A DNA stretch of 64,000 bases from an uncultured Oscillospiraceae bacterium (GTDB taxonomy: Bacteria; Bacillota; Clostridia; Oscillospirales; Oscillospiraceae): NCBI GenBank assembly GCA_958436045.1, contig CAUBIP010000001.1:14771-78770 (forward strand), given 5' to 3'. How positions within the stretch are numbered: the stretch's first letter is position 1; every line of letters begins with the position of its first letter. The translations under genes and the position numbers were made by a program. The notes under the pieces were generated by a model. The model made no database searches. It was not told the DNA's origin and saw nothing but the letters and a program-made list of their open reading frames with translations. Positions 50,985 to 61,276 of this stretch are shown here, in pieces.

Positions 50985-52742
50985 TTACTGTAATTCCGCC
51001 GCGCTGAGCTGGCTCAGGGCGATCTGGCGATAGACCTCGCAGCTTTGCAGCAGCGCCTCGTGTGTCCCGTCGCCGACGATCTCGCCGTGCTCCAGTACAA
51101 GAATGCGGTCTGCGTGGCGGATGGTACTGATCCGCTGGGCGACGATGATCTTCGTCGTCTCCGGCAGTGCCTGGGCAAGGCCTGCCCGCAGGGCTGCGTC
51201 CGTCTTATAATCCAGGGCGGAGAAGGCGTCGTCAAAGATCAGAATCTCCGGCTTCCTTGCCAGGGCCCGGGCGATGGAAAGCCGCTGTTTCTGCCCGCCG
51301 GAGAGGTTCCGCCCTTGCTGGGCGACGGGATAGGCTGTGCCCTTGTCCAGGCGGCTGACAAATTCGGACGCCTGGGCCAACTCCAGCGCCGCCTGCAGGT
51401 CAGCGTCCGTATCGTCGCCGGCGCTCTGGCCGAAGAAGACGTTTTCCCGAATGCTGCCAGAGAACAGGGTCGCCCGCTGGCCGATAAAGGCCAGCTTGTC
51501 ATATAGGGCGTCGAAGCAGTACTCCCGCACATCGGTGCCGTCCAGCAGGACATGGCCGTCCGTCGCGTCATAGAACCGGGGAATGAGATCGACCAGTGTC
51601 GTCTTGCCGCTGCCGGTGGCGCCGATGATCGCCAGTGTCTGGCCGCGCTCAACCCGGAAGCTGATATGGGAGAGCTCATTTTCTGCTGCGCCGGGGTAGC
51701 GGAAGCTGACGTCCCGGAATTCGACGCTGCCCTGCTCCGTCCCCTGGGTCCGCGTGCCCTCGGTAATGGTGGCGCGCCGGTCCAGGACCTCATTGATTCG
51801 TTCTGCAGAGACCTGCGCCTGGGGCAGCAGCATAAAGATCATGACCAGCATCATAAAGGACATGACGACGTACGTGGCATAGGTGCTGAAGACCAGCACA
51901 TTGCTGAACATCGTCAGCCGCGCAGCCGGGTCGCCGATGGAGAGCTGGTTGACCAGGGCCGCGCCTAGCCAGTAGATGACTAGGGCCAGGCCGTTCATTC
52001 CCAGCAGCATCGTCGGCTGGATCAGGGAGAAGAGCTTCTGGTTTTTCATCTGGATCTGCGTCATTTCCTTGCTGGGGCCGTCAAATTTTTTATTCTGGTA
52101 GTCCTCCGCATTGAACGCATGGACGACATTGATGCCTGTCAGATTTTCCCGGGCGACCCGGTTGATTTTATCCGTCAGCTTCTGCACCAGCCGGAACCGG
52201 GGGATGCAAATGCACATGACTGTCAGCACCGTCGCGCAGATGACGACGACGAACGCCGCAGTCACCGCGGAGAGCTCCCAGCTCTTGCCCAGAATTTTGA
52301 TGACAGCCCAGACCGCCATGATCGGTGACTTGATGAGCATCTGCAGGCCCAGGGCGAGAATCATTTGGATCTGGGTGATATCGTTGGTCGTCCGGGTGAT
52401 CAGGCTGGGGATGGAGAGCGACTGCATCTCCTCCGTGCCAAGGTCCATGACATGGTGGAACAGCTTTGCCCGGACGATGAAGCTGAAGCCCGAGGCCGTG
52501 CGGGCGGCCAAAAAACCGCAGGCGATGGCCAGCAGCGCGCTTGCCAGGGTGCAGCCCAGCATCCGAAGACCAACCGACGTGATATCCGCCGTCGTAGAGC
52601 CGGCCGTCTTGATGAGCTTCGTCAACTCCGTCATATAATCCGGCAGCTTCAGGTCAAAATAGACCTGGCCCGCCACCAGCAGCAGGCAGGCCAGGGCCAT
52701 CAGCCGCTCCTGTCTGCGCATGTTTTTTAAAAGTTTCAGCAT
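50985..52742 (-). CDS. Heterodimeric ABC exporter subunit with degenerate Walker B
   Basis: 585 residues, six-helix membrane domain then ATPase. Walker A GATGSGKTT and a canonical signature NLSGGQKQRLSIARAL, but Walker B reads ILIFDDAFSALD with Asp in place of the catalytic Glu; the switch His is replaced by Gln (VAQRIST). The pair with the next gene therefore has one hydrolytic site built from its signature and the partner's Walker motifs. Substrate unknown, likely a drug or lipid-like compound. 21 bases downstream of the marR-type gene. Confidence 0.94.
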   Translation of the reverse strand: MLKLLKNMRRQERLMALACLLLVAGQVYFDLKLPDYMTELTKLIKTAGSTTADITSVGLRMLGCTLASALLAIACGFLAARTASGFSFIVRAKLFHHVMDLGTEEMQSLSIPSLITRTTNDITQIQMILALGLQMLIKSPIMAVWAVIKILGKSWELSAVTAAFVVVICATVLTVMCICIPRFRLVQKLTDKINRVARENLTGINVVHAFNAEDYQNKKFDGPSKEMTQIQMKNQKLFSLIQPTMLLGMNGLALVIYWLGAALVNQLSIGDPAARLTMFSNVLVFSTYATYVVMSFMMLVMIFMLLPQAQVSAERINEVLDRRATITEGTRTQGTEQGSVEFRDVSFRYPGAAENELSHISFRVERGQTLAIIGATGSGKTTLVDLIPRFYDATDGHVLLDGTDVREYCFDALYDKLAFIGQRATLFSGSIRENVFFGQSAGDDTDADLQAALELAQASEFVSRLDKGTAYPVAQQGRNLSGGQKQRLSIARALARKPEILIFDDAFSALDYKTDAALRAGLAQALPETTKIIVAQRISTIRHADRILVLEHGEIVGDGTHEALLQSCEVYRQIALSQLSAAELQ

Positions 52743-52763
52743 AGTACCCTCCTCGTAACTTCC

Positions 52764-53219
52764 TCAGATGCCGCCGGCCCGGATCGCATCAAGATTGGCG
52801 GAAAACGCGGCGATGCATTTGTGAAACTGCGCGAGCTCTTCGCTGCTGAGACCGTCTGTCAGCCGGGCGGCAAAGGCTTGCTGCTGCGTTCGGCCCCGGG
52901 CAATGAGCGGCGCGGCCTGGTCGGTGCAGACCAGGCGCGTCTTGCGCCGGTCGCCGGGCACGTCCTGCCGCGCCAGCAGGCCCAGGTTTACCAGCCGGTC
53001 CACATGGACCGAGACGATCCCCGGCTTTACGCCCCGGCACTGGCAGATGTCCTTGGCGGTATTATACGCGGGATTGTTGGCCAAAAACAGCAGAATATCC
53101 ACCGCCAGCGGTGGCAGGCCCGTTTCCAGGCACAGAGGCTGCAGGGCGCGGTAATAGGCCTCTGCGAATTTGTTCGCATTGCGCAGCATCGTTGCTGCGA
53201 CGAAATTTGGTTCCAGCAT
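52764..53219 (-). CDS. MarR-family transcriptional regulator
   Basis: 151 residues, winged helix-turn-helix (about 55-110: TAKDICQCRGVKPGIVSVHVDRLVNLGLLARQDVPGDRRKTRL). Probably represses its own operon with the ABC exporter genes that follow 21 bases downstream. Cysteines are frequent in the protein (30, 59, 61, 98), but nothing shows redox sensing. AAAGGACACCGCCT precedes the ATG at 53219. An inverted repeat lies directly upstream. Confidence 0.9.
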   Translation of the reverse strand: MLEPNFVAATMLRNANKFAEAYYRALQPLCLETGLPPLAVDILLFLANNPAYNTAKDICQCRGVKPGIVSVHVDRLVNLGLLARQDVPGDRRKTRLVCTDQAAPLIARGRTQQQAFAARLTDGLSSEELAQFHKCIAAFSANLDAIRAGGI

Positions 53220-53233
53220 AGGCGGTGTCCTTT

Positions 53234-53254
53234 CTAATAAATATTCAATATTAG
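53234..53254. promoter_or_regulatory. Operator-like inverted repeat before the MarR gene
   Basis: CTAATA...TATTAG arms with a 9-base centre (CTAATAAATATTCAATATTAG on the plus strand has the equivalent pairing), 15 bases upstream of the start. A -10-like TATAAT on the minus strand (53270-53265) and a nearby direct repeat AGATAGT lie next to it. Fits MarR autoregulation. Confidence 0.6.
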
Positions 53255-53321
53255 ACTATCTGGTATTATACTATCTGCACTGCAAATTGCATGAACGATT
53301 TGTAAATATCTTAAAAATAGA

Positions 53322-53360
53322 AAAACCCACGGCAAGCGGTATCTGCTTGCCGTGGGTTTA
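53322..53360 (-). terminator. Terminator of tpiA
   Basis: AACCCACGGCAAGC and GCTTGCCGTGGGTT form a perfect 14-base-pair stem, with a T-rich tail on the minus strand (TTTCTATTTTT). Confidence 0.92.
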
Positions 53361-53371
53361 AAAAGATTGCC

Positions 53372-54148
53372 TTACAGTGTGGGCTGGTTGGCTGCTTCGA
53401 TGATCTTGACAAATTTCTCCGGCACCAGGGAGGCGCCGCCGATCAGGCCGCCGTCAATATCCGGCTGGGCCAGCAGCTCAAAGGCGTTGCGCTCATTCAT
53501 GGAGCCGCCGTAGAGGATGGAGATAGCCCGGGCATTTTTCGAGCCGTACAGCTTCCGGATCGCGGTGCGGATGCTCTCGCAGACCTCTTCCGCCTGCTCC
53601 GGGGTCGCCGTCTTGCCGGTGCCGATGGCCCAGATGGGCTCATAGGCGATGACGACCTTGCGGATCTTCTCCTCCGGCACGCCCAGCAGGCCGGACTTGA
53701 TCTGCATTGTGATCCATTCCGTTGTGATGCCGGATTCCCGCTGCTCCAGGCTCTCGCCGCAGCACAGGATGGGGATCAGGCCCGCTTCCAGGATGGCCAG
53801 GACCTTCTTGTTGATTTCCTGATCCGTCTCGCCCATGGCGCGGCGCTCAGAATGGCCGACGATGACGTATTTGCAGCCCGCATCGACCAGCATCCCGGTA
53901 GAGATCTCGCCGGTGTAGGCGCCGCTGACGTTGGCGTTGCAGTTTTCTGCGCCGATGCCGACCCGGGTCTCCCGCATGGCCCGCACAGCCGCCGGAATAC
54001 AGACCGCTGGGACGCACAGCGCCATATCGCACCACCGGCCCTTGGGCAGGATGCTCTTGAATTCCGTCATAAACGCCTTGGTCTCCGAAGGGGTCTTGTT
54101 CATTTTCCAGTTCCCGGCGATGAGGGTCTTGCGATATTTTCTGTTCAT
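53372..54148 (-). CDS. tpiA: Triosephosphate isomerase
   Basis: Glycolytic interconversion of dihydroxyacetone phosphate and glyceraldehyde-3-phosphate, 258 residues, TIM barrel. GNWKMNKT (catalytic Lys), [15 protein letters not shown] with catalytic His, [18 protein letters not shown] (catalytic Glu), [17 protein letters not shown] and [20 protein letters not shown] upstream. 39 bases after pgk. Confidence 0.97.
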   Translation of the reverse strand: MNRKYRKTLIAGNWKMNKTPSETKAFMTEFKSILPKGRWCDMALCVPAVCIPAAVRAMRETRVGIGAENCNANVSGAYTGEISTGMLVDAGCKYVIVGHSERRAMGETDQEINKKVLAILEAGLIPILCCGESLEQRESGITTEWITMQIKSGLLGVPEEKIRKVVIAYEPIWAIGTGKTATPEQAEEVCESIRTAIRKLYGSKNARAISILYGGSMNERNAFELLAQPDIDGGLIGGASLVPEKFVKIIEAANQPTL

Positions 54149-54187
54149 AGTATCCTTCTCCTACTTTATCTAAGGTTGCTTCCTGTA

Positions 54188-55387
54188 TCAGCGGTCTGCC
54201 AGGCAGGCGATGCCGGGTAGCTCGCGGCCTTCCAAAAATTCCAGGCTGGCGCCGCCGCCGGTGGAAATATGCGTGATCCGATCGGCAAAGCCGAGCTGCT
54301 CACAGGCGGCTGCCGAGTCGCCGCCGCCGACGATGGTCGTTGCAGCGGAATCTGCCATAGCCTGGGCCACGGCGATGGTGCCCTTGGCCAGCGTCGGGTT
54401 TTCAAAGACGCCCATGGGGCCGTTCCAGACGACCGTCTTGGCATTCCGGACTGCCTGGGCAAACAGGGCCTGGGAGGCCTCGCCGATGTCCAGCCCTTCC
54501 ATATCCGCAGGGATCTGATCACAGGGGACGGTTTTCGTCTCAATGGCCGCGTCAATGGGGTTCGGGAAACCGGCGGCGACAACGGTATCCACCGGCAGCA
54601 GGAGCTGCACGCCCTTCTGGGCGGCCTTTTCCAGCATCTGCTTACAGTAGTCGACCTTTTCCGCGTCAAACAGGGAGTTGCCGATGGCATGCCCCTGGGC
54701 GGCGATGAACGTATAGGCCATGCCGCCGCCGATGATGAGCGTGTCGACCTTTTCCAGCAGGTTGCTGATGACATTCAGCTTGTCCGAGACCTTTGCGCCA
54801 CCGAGAATCGCGACAAAGGGGCGCTCCGGGTCGGCCAAGGCTTTGCCCATGATGCTGATCTCTTTTTCGATAAGAAAGCCGCAGACGGCGGGCAGATAGT
54901 CCGCCACGCCCGCTGTGGAGGCATGAGCCCGGTGGGCGGAGCCGAAGGCGTCGTTAACGAACAGGTCTGCCAGGGAGGCCAGCTCCTTGCTCAGAGCCGG
55001 GTCATTCTTTGTTTCACCGGGCATAAAGCGGGTGTTCTCCAGCAGCATGACTTCGCCGTCGCGCAGGCTGGCAGCCAGGGCCTTGGCATCGGGCCCGACG
55101 ACATCCTTCGCCATCTTGACCGGCTGCCCCAGCAGCTCCGACAGCCGCTTTGCCACGACCGCCAGGCTCAGCTCCGGTTTAAATTCCCCCTTGGGCTTGC
55201 CCATATGGGAGCAGAGGATGACCTTTGCGCCGTGGTCGATCAGATACCGGATCGTCGGCAGTGCGGCGACGATCCGCTTATCGCTGGTAATCTCGCCCGC
55301 CTTCAGCGGCACGTTAAAATCGCAGCGGCACAGCACGCGCTTGCCCTGCAGCGCAACGTCTTTTACGGATTTCTTGTTGTAATTCAT
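54188..55387 (-). CDS. pgk: Phosphoglycerate kinase
   Basis: Makes ATP from 1,3-bisphosphoglycerate, 399 residues. [72 protein letters not shown], and the C-terminal [34 protein letters not shown] are diagnostic. Start 55387 with GGAGGTACGGT upstream. Middle of trmL-pgk-tpiA; glyceraldehyde-3-phosphate dehydrogenase is not adjacent. Confidence 0.97.
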   Translation of the reverse strand: MNYNKKSVKDVALQGKRVLCRCDFNVPLKAGEITSDKRIVAALPTIRYLIDHGAKVILCSHMGKPKGEFKPELSLAVVAKRLSELLGQPVKMAKDVVGPDAKALAASLRDGEVMLLENTRFMPGETKNDPALSKELASLADLFVNDAFGSAHRAHASTAGVADYLPAVCGFLIEKEISIMGKALADPERPFVAILGGAKVSDKLNVISNLLEKVDTLIIGGGMAYTFIAAQGHAIGNSLFDAEKVDYCKQMLEKAAQKGVQLLLPVDTVVAAGFPNPIDAAIETKTVPCDQIPADMEGLDIGEASQALFAQAVRNAKTVVWNGPMGVFENPTLAKGTIAVAQAMADSAATTIVGGGDSAAACEQLGFADRITHISTGGGASLEFLEGRELPGIACLADR

Positions 55388-55430
55388 ATACCGTACCTCC
55401 TGATAAACCGGGCATACCCCGGGAAATTGC

Positions 55431-55916
55431 TTATTCTGCCGCCATCTTCCCTGCCGCGGAAAGGCCGGGGTAGTCCAGCTGCCGCAGCGCTTCAAAGACG
55501 GTGATGGCCACGGAGTTGGAGAGATTCAGACTGCGCGCCTCCGCCCGCATGGGGATGCGAAGGCACCGGGCGGCGTGGGCCTCCAGAAACGGCTCCGGGA
55601 GACCTTTTGTCTCCTTGCCGAAGAAGAGATAGCAGCCGTCGTGGAACGTAGCTTCGGTATAGGCCCGGGGCGCTTTTGTCGAAAGGCACCACAGCTCGCC
55701 GACCTCGTTCTTGCGGAAAAAGTCCGCCAGGTCATCGTAGACCCGGACGTCTACCAGCCACCAGTAATCCAGCCCAGCGCGTTTGACAGCCTTGTCTGAA
55801 ATGTCAAAGCCCAGGGGGCGGATGAGGTGCAGGACGCAGCCGGTGGCGGCGCAGGTGCGGGCGATGTTCCCCGTGTTTGCCGGGATTTCCGGCTCGACCA
55901 ATACAATGTGCAGCAT
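55431..55916 (-). CDS. trmL: tRNA (cytidine(34)/uridine(34)-2'-O)-methyltransferase TrmL
   Basis: 161 residues, SPOUT-fold methyltransferase acting on the wobble base of leucine tRNAs. [59 protein letters not shown] and [19 protein letters not shown], the knot. Length fits TrmL. Start 55916 with GGGAGAG upstream; an earlier frame would overlap the promoter. First gene of the pgk-tpiA unit. Confidence 0.93.
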   Translation of the reverse strand: MLHIVLVEPEIPANTGNIARTCAATGCVLHLIRPLGFDISDKAVKRAGLDYWWLVDVRVYDDLADFFRKNEVGELWCLSTKAPRAYTEATFHDGCYLFFGKETKGLPEPFLEAHAARCLRIPMRAEARSLNLSNSVAITVFEALRQLDYPGLSAAGKMAAE

Positions 55917-55989
55917 GTTCTCTCCCTGCGCGGGTCCCGCGCTCTGCTTTGCGCCCGGCCTTGCGCCGGGAAAAAGCTTCAATGCAGTT

Positions 55990-56018
55990 ATTCTAAGACA
56001 AATCGGTGGAAAATTCAA
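55990..56018 (-). promoter_or_regulatory. Promoter of trmL-pgk-tpiA
   Basis: On the minus strand, TTGAAT (56018-56013), 17 bases and TAGAAT (55995-55990), about 75 bases before the trmL start. Confidence 0.6.
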
Positions 56019-56142
56019 CTGGCTTTTCGCGAATCGGAATGTTTTTTTGAACTTTTTTTAGCTGGGATAGACCAAACCTACGCTGCTTTGTTTTGTACAA
56101 AGTACTTGCAGCGCCGTTTTAATGCCCAGTCTGGCGTTTCCG

Positions 56143-56188
56143 AAAAAACCGCCGCTGCAGCGCACGAAATGGGCGATGCAGACGGCGG
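56143..56188 (-). terminator. Terminator of the aminotransferase-HAD pair
   Basis: On the minus strand, CCGCCG-TC-TGCA pairs with TGCA-G-CGGCGG, followed by TTTTTT. It lies 13 bases beyond the HAD gene. Confidence 0.75.
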
Positions 56189-56200
56189 GAAGGTGGACGC

Positions 56201-56842
56201 TCAAACGGGCAGGCAGCGGGCCGTCAGCGCCGGGAGAGCCGGGAGGGCTGGAATGCGCAGCGCCGCGTCTGGCACGGCGCCGAAGCCGTAGGCCGCGTGG
56301 ACAAAGGGGATTCCGGCCCCCGCGGCTGCCGCCTGGTCACCGGCGGTATCGCCCAGGTACAGGGCGCGGTCGATCTCATTCCGGCGGAGCAAAAGCTTGA
56401 TATTTTCCGCTTTCGTCAGCCCAGTCCGGCCGGGGTTTTCTGTGTCGCAGACGGCGGGGCCCAGACCGGTGTGCTGCAAAAAGGTCTCGATATAGCCCAG
56501 GCCGCAGTTGCTGCAGATCATGAGCGAGAGCCCCTGGGCACGCAGCACGTCAAACGTCTGGTGCAGCTGGGGATAGAGTGTGGGCGGGTGATGCAGCAGA
56601 TAGTCATTTTCGCCGTGCAGGTATTGCAGATAGGCATCAAACCATGTGTCCAGCGGCCGCTCCGGCAGAATCGACCGGGCCAGCTCCCGTACCCCCTGCC
56701 CCATCCAGGACTGCATTTGCGCGGCGGTGATCCGGCGGCAGCCGGGCAGCTCCTGCTGCCGCACCTCGTTCCAGTAATCCGTCAGCGGGCCGACAGCATC
56801 CCAGAGGGTTCCGTCCAGGTCGAAAATAACGGCCCGCTTCAT
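56201..56842 (-). CDS. HAD-superfamily phosphatase (PGP/Gph-like)
   Basis: 213 residues. VIFDLDGTLWD carries the nucleophile DxD (Asp8/Asp10), the cap follows, ICSNCGLGY replaces the usual VTNK block, TKAENIKLLL supplies the Lys, and ALYLGDTAGDQAAAAGAGIPFVHAAYGFG the final acidic motif. Similar proteins are phosphoglycolate phosphatase-like, but the substrate is unknown. The ATG overlaps the aminotransferase stop by four bases. Confidence 0.88.
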   Translation of the reverse strand: MKRAVIFDLDGTLWDAVGPLTDYWNEVRQQELPGCRRITAAQMQSWMGQGVRELARSILPERPLDTWFDAYLQYLHGENDYLLHHPPTLYPQLHQTFDVLRAQGLSLMICSNCGLGYIETFLQHTGLGPAVCDTENPGRTGLTKAENIKLLLRRNEIDRALYLGDTAGDQAAAAGAGIPFVHAAYGFGAVPDAALRIPALPALPALTARCLPV

Positions 56843-58113
56843 GCCAAGGCCTGCTCTAGTGCCGCCATTTTTAGACAGATACAGAAAACCCCCATCGCTT
56901 GCTCCAGCTCTGCCACCGGCGGGAAGCTGGGGGCAATGCGGATATTACGGTCCTGTGGGTCCTTGCCATAGGGGAAGGTCGCCCCGGCGGGGGTCATGAC
57001 AACGCCTGCCTCGGCGCAGAGCGCCAAGGTGCGGGTGGCTAGGCCTGGCAGCGTATCGACGGAGATAAAGTAGCCGCCTTTGGGTGCGGTCCAGGTGGCG
57101 ATGCCTAAGGGGGCAATCTCCCGCTGCAGCGTAGCGATAACCGCGTCAAACTTCGGCTTTAGAATCGTCGCATGCTGCTGCATCAGCGCGAGCGTTGTGG
57201 CCTTGTCCTTCAAGAACAGCACATGTCGCAGCTGATTTACCTTATCATAAGAGATCGTCTGGATCGACAGCAGCTTTGTCATATAGCGGATGTTCTCCTC
57301 CGAAGACGCCACGACGGAGACGCCGGCACCGGGGAAGGTGATCTTCGAGGTGGAGGCAAATTCATAGACCATATCCGGGTTGCCAGCTGCGCGGCACAGG
57401 CTGATGATATCCCGGAAGGGGACAAACGGACCGTCAAATTCATGGACGCAGTAGGCGTTGTCCCACATCAGCGTAAAGTCCGGTGCAGCCGGACGCAGCG
57501 CGGCGATGCGGTCAATGGTCTCGTCACTATAAATAATGCCCTCCGGGTTGGAGTACTTCGGTACGCACCACATACCCTTGACGGCCGGGTCCTTGACCAG
57601 CTCTTCAATCAGATCCATATCCGGGCCGGACGCGGTCATGGGGATGGTAATCATCTCCATGCCGAAGGACTCGGAGATCTTGAAGTGCCGGTCATACCCC
57701 GGTGCGGGGCAGAGCCACTTGACTGTCTCCAGCTTGCTCCAGGGCTGGGGGGAGTGGGCCAGACCGTGGGTGTAGGCCTTGGCGATGGTGTCATACATCA
57801 AGGTCAGGGACGCATTGCCGCCGATGATACACTCGGACGGGCGGCAGCCCAAAAGTTCTGCAAAGAGCTGCTTTGCCGCCGGGAGTCCGGCGACCTCTCC
57901 GTAGTTGCGCACGTCCATCCCGTCGCACCGGCACTGGTCGGGCTCTGCCAGAATCGTCAAAAGCCCGCTGACGAGATCCAGCTGCTCTGCGCCGGGCTTG
58001 CCCCGGGCCATGTTCAGATTCAAATGCTTTTCTTTGTAAGCCTCAAATTCCTTGACGGCTGCGGCGTAAGCCTCCTGCTTCTGCGCCTGGGACAGATTCT
58101 CATAATACACCAT
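56839..58113 (-). CDS. Aspartate aminotransferase-like PLP enzyme, subgroup Ic
   Basis: 424 residues. N-terminal NLNMARGKPGAEQLDL, PLP-site blocks GNASLTLMYDTIAKAYTHG and MWDNAYCVHEF, with the Schiff-base Lys in ASTSKITFPGAGV. NIRIAPSFPP ends the fold with the substrate Arg. These match the class I/II Asp-aminotransferase-type family seen in Firmicutes (PF12897-like). Substrate not readable; it may act on aromatic amino acids or aspartate. First gene of a pair with the HAD phosphatase. GGAGGA precedes the ATG. Confidence 0.88.
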   Translation of the reverse strand: MVYYENLSQAQKQEAYAAAVKEFEAYKEKHLNLNMARGKPGAEQLDLVSGLLTILAEPDQCRCDGMDVRNYGEVAGLPAAKQLFAELLGCRPSECIIGGNASLTLMYDTIAKAYTHGLAHSPQPWSKLETVKWLCPAPGYDRHFKISESFGMEMITIPMTASGPDMDLIEELVKDPAVKGMWCVPKYSNPEGIIYSDETIDRIAALRPAAPDFTLMWDNAYCVHEFDGPFVPFRDIISLCRAAGNPDMVYEFASTSKITFPGAGVSVVASSEENIRYMTKLLSIQTISYDKVNQLRHVLFLKDKATTLALMQQHATILKPKFDAVIATLQREIAPLGIATWTAPKGGYFISVDTLPGLATRTLALCAEAGVVMTPAGATFPYGKDPQDRNIRIAPSFPPVAELEQAMGVFCICLKMAALEQALA

Positions 58114-58510
58114 CTGAGTTCCTCCTTAGACATTCATGAATTTTTACATATTATTGCACAAAAATGGTTGTACGTAAAGTAGAAAAAAGTGAATTTTTTC
58201 TTTTATTTTCAATGAGTTAACACGCCTTAACGGGCAAATTCCTGCATTTTGTGCAAGCAGTCAAAAATCGCCCGGCTTTGCATGAAAAATTCGCTATAAT
58301 ACACCTGCCGGTTCATAAACAAATTGTAAATTTCCGCGCTGGCTCTATGCTTTTTTTCGGGGGTGTGTTATAATGGCAGTGAATAGCCCCCGGCTGGATT
58401 ATTCAAAGCCCAGCTAAGAAGTGGGCAAACGCGGAAAATCACGTGTGGCCACTCTGGCCACCGATCAAAAAAAACGCCGCCAGCGGCGCGGCAAGCAGAA
58501 AGGGATCACT
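58114..58510. other. Divergent intergenic region and secA leader
   Basis: AT-rich stretch of 397 bases between divergent genes. It holds the secA promoter and a 5' leader of about 130 bases with two hairpins (GTGGCCA/TGGCCAC at about 58444-58460; CGCCGC/GCGGCG at about 58474-58487). A second -10-like TATAAT (about 58294-58299) lies upstream. I see no further gene. Confidence 0.55.
58366..58374 (+). promoter_or_regulatory. Extended -10 promoter of secA
   Basis: TGTTATAAT: TGN extension followed by TATAAT (58369-58374). No good -35 box is present. Transcription would begin about 130 bases before the secA ATG. Confidence 0.6.
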
Positions 58511-61276
58511 ATGGGTCTGATTACGAAATTATTTGGCACCCGCTCTGAGCGGGAGGTCAAGAAGATCGAACCGATCATTGCGAAGATCGAAGCGCTGGCG
58601 CCCCAGTACCAGGCGATGAGCGACACGGAGCTCAAGGCTGTCACGCCGCAGCTCAAACAGCGCCTGGCGGACGGCCAGACACTGGACGATATCCTGCCGG
58701 ACGCCTTTGCTGCCGTCCGTGAGGCGGCGGACCGTGTTTTGGGAATGCGGCCGTACCGGGTGCAGCTCATCGGCGGCGTCGTCCTTCACCAGGGGCGCAT
58801 TGCAGAGATGAAGACCGGTGAAGGTAAGACGCTGGTTGCCGTCCTGCCAGCATATCTGAATGCGTTGGCAGGCAAGGGCGTCCATATCGTCACTGTCAAC
58901 GACTATCTTGCCAAGCGCGACTCGGAGTGGATGGGCAAGGTCTATCGGTTTATGGGCCTGAGCGTCGGCCTGATCATCCATGATCTGACCCCGGACCAGC
59001 GTCGCAAGGCGTATGCCGCCGATATCACCTACGGCACGAACAACGAGCTGGGCTTTGACTATCTGCGGGATAATATGGCGATCTATAAGACAGAGATGGT
59101 CCAGCGGGGCCATAGCTTTGTCATCGTCGACGAAGTGGACTCCATCCTCATCGATGAAGCGCGGACACCGCTCATCATTTCCGGCAAGGGAGAAGCCTCG
59201 ACGAAGCTGTATGAGATGGCGGATTTTCTGGTCTCCCGGATGAAAAAGCAGGTCTTCACCTCGACGGATGAAAAAGAATCCAAGGACGATCTGGACTGCG
59301 ACTATGTCGTGGACGAAAAAGCCCGGACAGTCTCGCTCACCGCCAGCGGTATCCGGAAGGCGGAGGAATTTTTCCAGATCGAAAATCTGGCGGACCTGGA
59401 AAATGCGACCATCGCCCATCATATCAACCAGGCCATGAAGGCCCGGGGTGTGATGAAGCGGGATATCGACTATGTGGTCAAGGACAATGAGGTCATCATC
59501 GTCGATGAATTTACCGGCCGCTTGATGCCGGGCCGCCGCTATAACGAGGGCCTGCACCAGGCCATCGAGGCCAAGGAGGGCGTGGAGGTCGCCAACGAGT
59601 CCAAAACGCTGGCAACGATTACCTTCCAGAATTTCTTCCGCCTGTACGATAAGCTCTCCGGCATGACCGGTACGGCGCTGACAGAGGAAGAAGAATTTGC
59701 CTCAATCTATGCGCTGGACGTGGTAGAGATCCCGACGAACCTGCCGGTGGCGCGAATCGACTACCCTGATGTCGTCTATAAGACGGAAGCGGCCAAATTC
59801 CGGGCGGTGCTGCGGCAGATCCAGGAATGTCATGCCAAGGGCCAGCCGGTACTGGTGGGTACGATCTCCATTGAAAAATCGGAGTTGCTCTCCAAAATGC
59901 TGGCCAAAGAGGGCGTCCGCCATACGGTTTTGAACGCCAAGCATCACGAGAAGGAAGCGGAGATCGTCGCCCAGGCCGGCAAGCTGGGGGCGGTGACCAT
60001 CGCGACGAATATGGCAGGCCGTGGCACGGATATCGTCCTGGGCGGCAACGCCGAATTTATGGCCCTGAACGACCTGCGCAAGCAGGGCGTGGAGGAGGCT
60101 CTGCTGCAGGAGGCCAACGCCTTCTCGGAGACGACGGACCCGGCCATTCTGGATATCCGCGCCCAGTACCGGGCGGCGTATGAAAAGTACAAGGCAGCCA
60201 TTCAGGAAGAGTCCCAGCAGGTGCGGGCGGCAGGCGGCCTGTTTATCGTTGGCACCGAGCGCCATGAGGCCCGCCGGATCGATAACCAGCTCCGCGGCCG
60301 TGCCGGCCGCCAGGGCGACCCGGGCGAGACCCGCTTCTATCTGAGCATGGAGGACGATGTCATGCGTCTGTTCGGCTCGGAGCGGATGATGGCGATCATG
60401 GAGACGATGCGCCTGGATGAGGATACGCCCATCGACGCGAAGATCCTCTCCGGCGCCATTGAAAATGCCCAGAAGACCGTCGAGAGCCGCAACTTCCAGG
60501 TGCGGAAAAACGTCCTGGAATACGACGACGTGATGAACACGCAGCGTAAGGTCATCTATGAGCAGCGCCAGAAGGTGCTCGACGGCGAGGACCTGGGCAG
60601 CACCATCGACAGCATGATGCAGCAGGTGGTCCACACTCATGTGGCCGAGGCGTTCCGGGATACCGGTTATCTGGCTGACCGGGGCCAACTCAATGGCATT
60701 CTGGCCCAGTTTGAGGGCGTGTACTTCGCCCCCGGCGCGGTCGAGGTCTCCGACCGGGAGCTGGATGGCCTGACGGTGGAGCAGCTTTCGGAGAAGATCC
60801 TTGCCAAAATGCACGAGACGTATGCCCGGAAGGAAGCGGAGTACACCGCGCCCGTCATGCGGGAGCTGGAGCGGGTCGTTCTGCTGCGGGTCGTCGACGA
60901 AAACTGGATGGACCATATCGACGCGATGACAGATCTGCGCCAGGGCGTCGGCCTGCGGGCCTACGGCCAGTACAATGCCGTGGATGTCTATAAAAAAGAG
61001 GGCTACGAGATGTTTGAGAGCATGATCGCAGCCATCGGCGCGGAGACGGTCAGCCGCCTGTTCCGGGTCCGGCTCAAGACGGATGAGGAGATCAAGCGCG
61101 AAAAGGTCGCCAAGATCACCGGCGAGGGCGCCGGCAGCGACAAGAGCGTCAAGCGCCAGCCCGTGCGCAAAAAGATCAAAGTCGGCCCCAACGACCCCTG
61201 CCCCTGCGGCAGTGGGAAAAAATACAAAAAATGCTGCCGGGATAAAGACCTAGCGGCGGAACGGACCCAATCATGA
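58511..61276 (+). CDS. secA: Preprotein translocase motor SecA
   Basis: ATPase that drives proteins through SecYEG, 921 residues. MKTGEGKT (Walker A, about 100-107), [19 protein letters not shown], the preprotein cross-linking domain, the second helicase half ([18 protein letters not shown]), scaffold and wing, and a C-terminal zinc motif [13 protein letters not shown] (about 897-909) that binds SecB or ribosomes. Start 58511 (MGLITKLFG) with AGAAAGGGA upstream. The frame is open another 30 codons upstream, but that part is a basic stretch over hairpins. Its stop overlaps pgeF by four bases. Confidence 0.97.
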   Translation: MGLITKLFGTRSEREVKKIEPIIAKIEALAPQYQAMSDTELKAVTPQLKQRLADGQTLDDILPDAFAAVREAADRVLGMRPYRVQLIGGVVLHQGRIAEMKTGEGKTLVAVLPAYLNALAGKGVHIVTVNDYLAKRDSEWMGKVYRFMGLSVGLIIHDLTPDQRRKAYAADITYGTNNELGFDYLRDNMAIYKTEMVQRGHSFVIVDEVDSILIDEARTPLIISGKGEASTKLYEMADFLVSRMKKQVFTSTDEKESKDDLDCDYVVDEKARTVSLTASGIRKAEEFFQIENLADLENATIAHHINQAMKARGVMKRDIDYVVKDNEVIIVDEFTGRLMPGRRYNEGLHQAIEAKEGVEVANESKTLATITFQNFFRLYDKLSGMTGTALTEEEEFASIYALDVVEIPTNLPVARIDYPDVVYKTEAAKFRAVLRQIQECHAKGQPVLVGTISIEKSELLSKMLAKEGVRHTVLNAKHHEKEAEIVAQAGKLGAVTIATNMAGRGTDIVLGGNAEFMALNDLRKQGVEEALLQEANAFSETTDPAILDIRAQYRAAYEKYKAAIQEESQQVRAAGGLFIVGTERHEARRIDNQLRGRAGRQGDPGETRFYLSMEDDVMRLFGSERMMAIMETMRLDEDTPIDAKILSGAIENAQKTVESRNFQVRKNVLEYDDVMNTQRKVIYEQRQKVLDGEDLGSTIDSMMQQVVHTHVAEAFRDTGYLADRGQLNGILAQFEGVYFAPGAVEVSDRELDGLTVEQLSEKILAKMHETYARKEAEYTAPVMRELERVVLLRVVDENWMDHIDAMTDLRQGVGLRAYGQYNAVDVYKKEGYEMFESMIAAIGAETVSRLFRVRLKTDEEIKREKVAKITGEGAGSDKSVKRQPVRKKIKVGPNDPCPCGSGKKYKKCCRDKDLAAERTQS

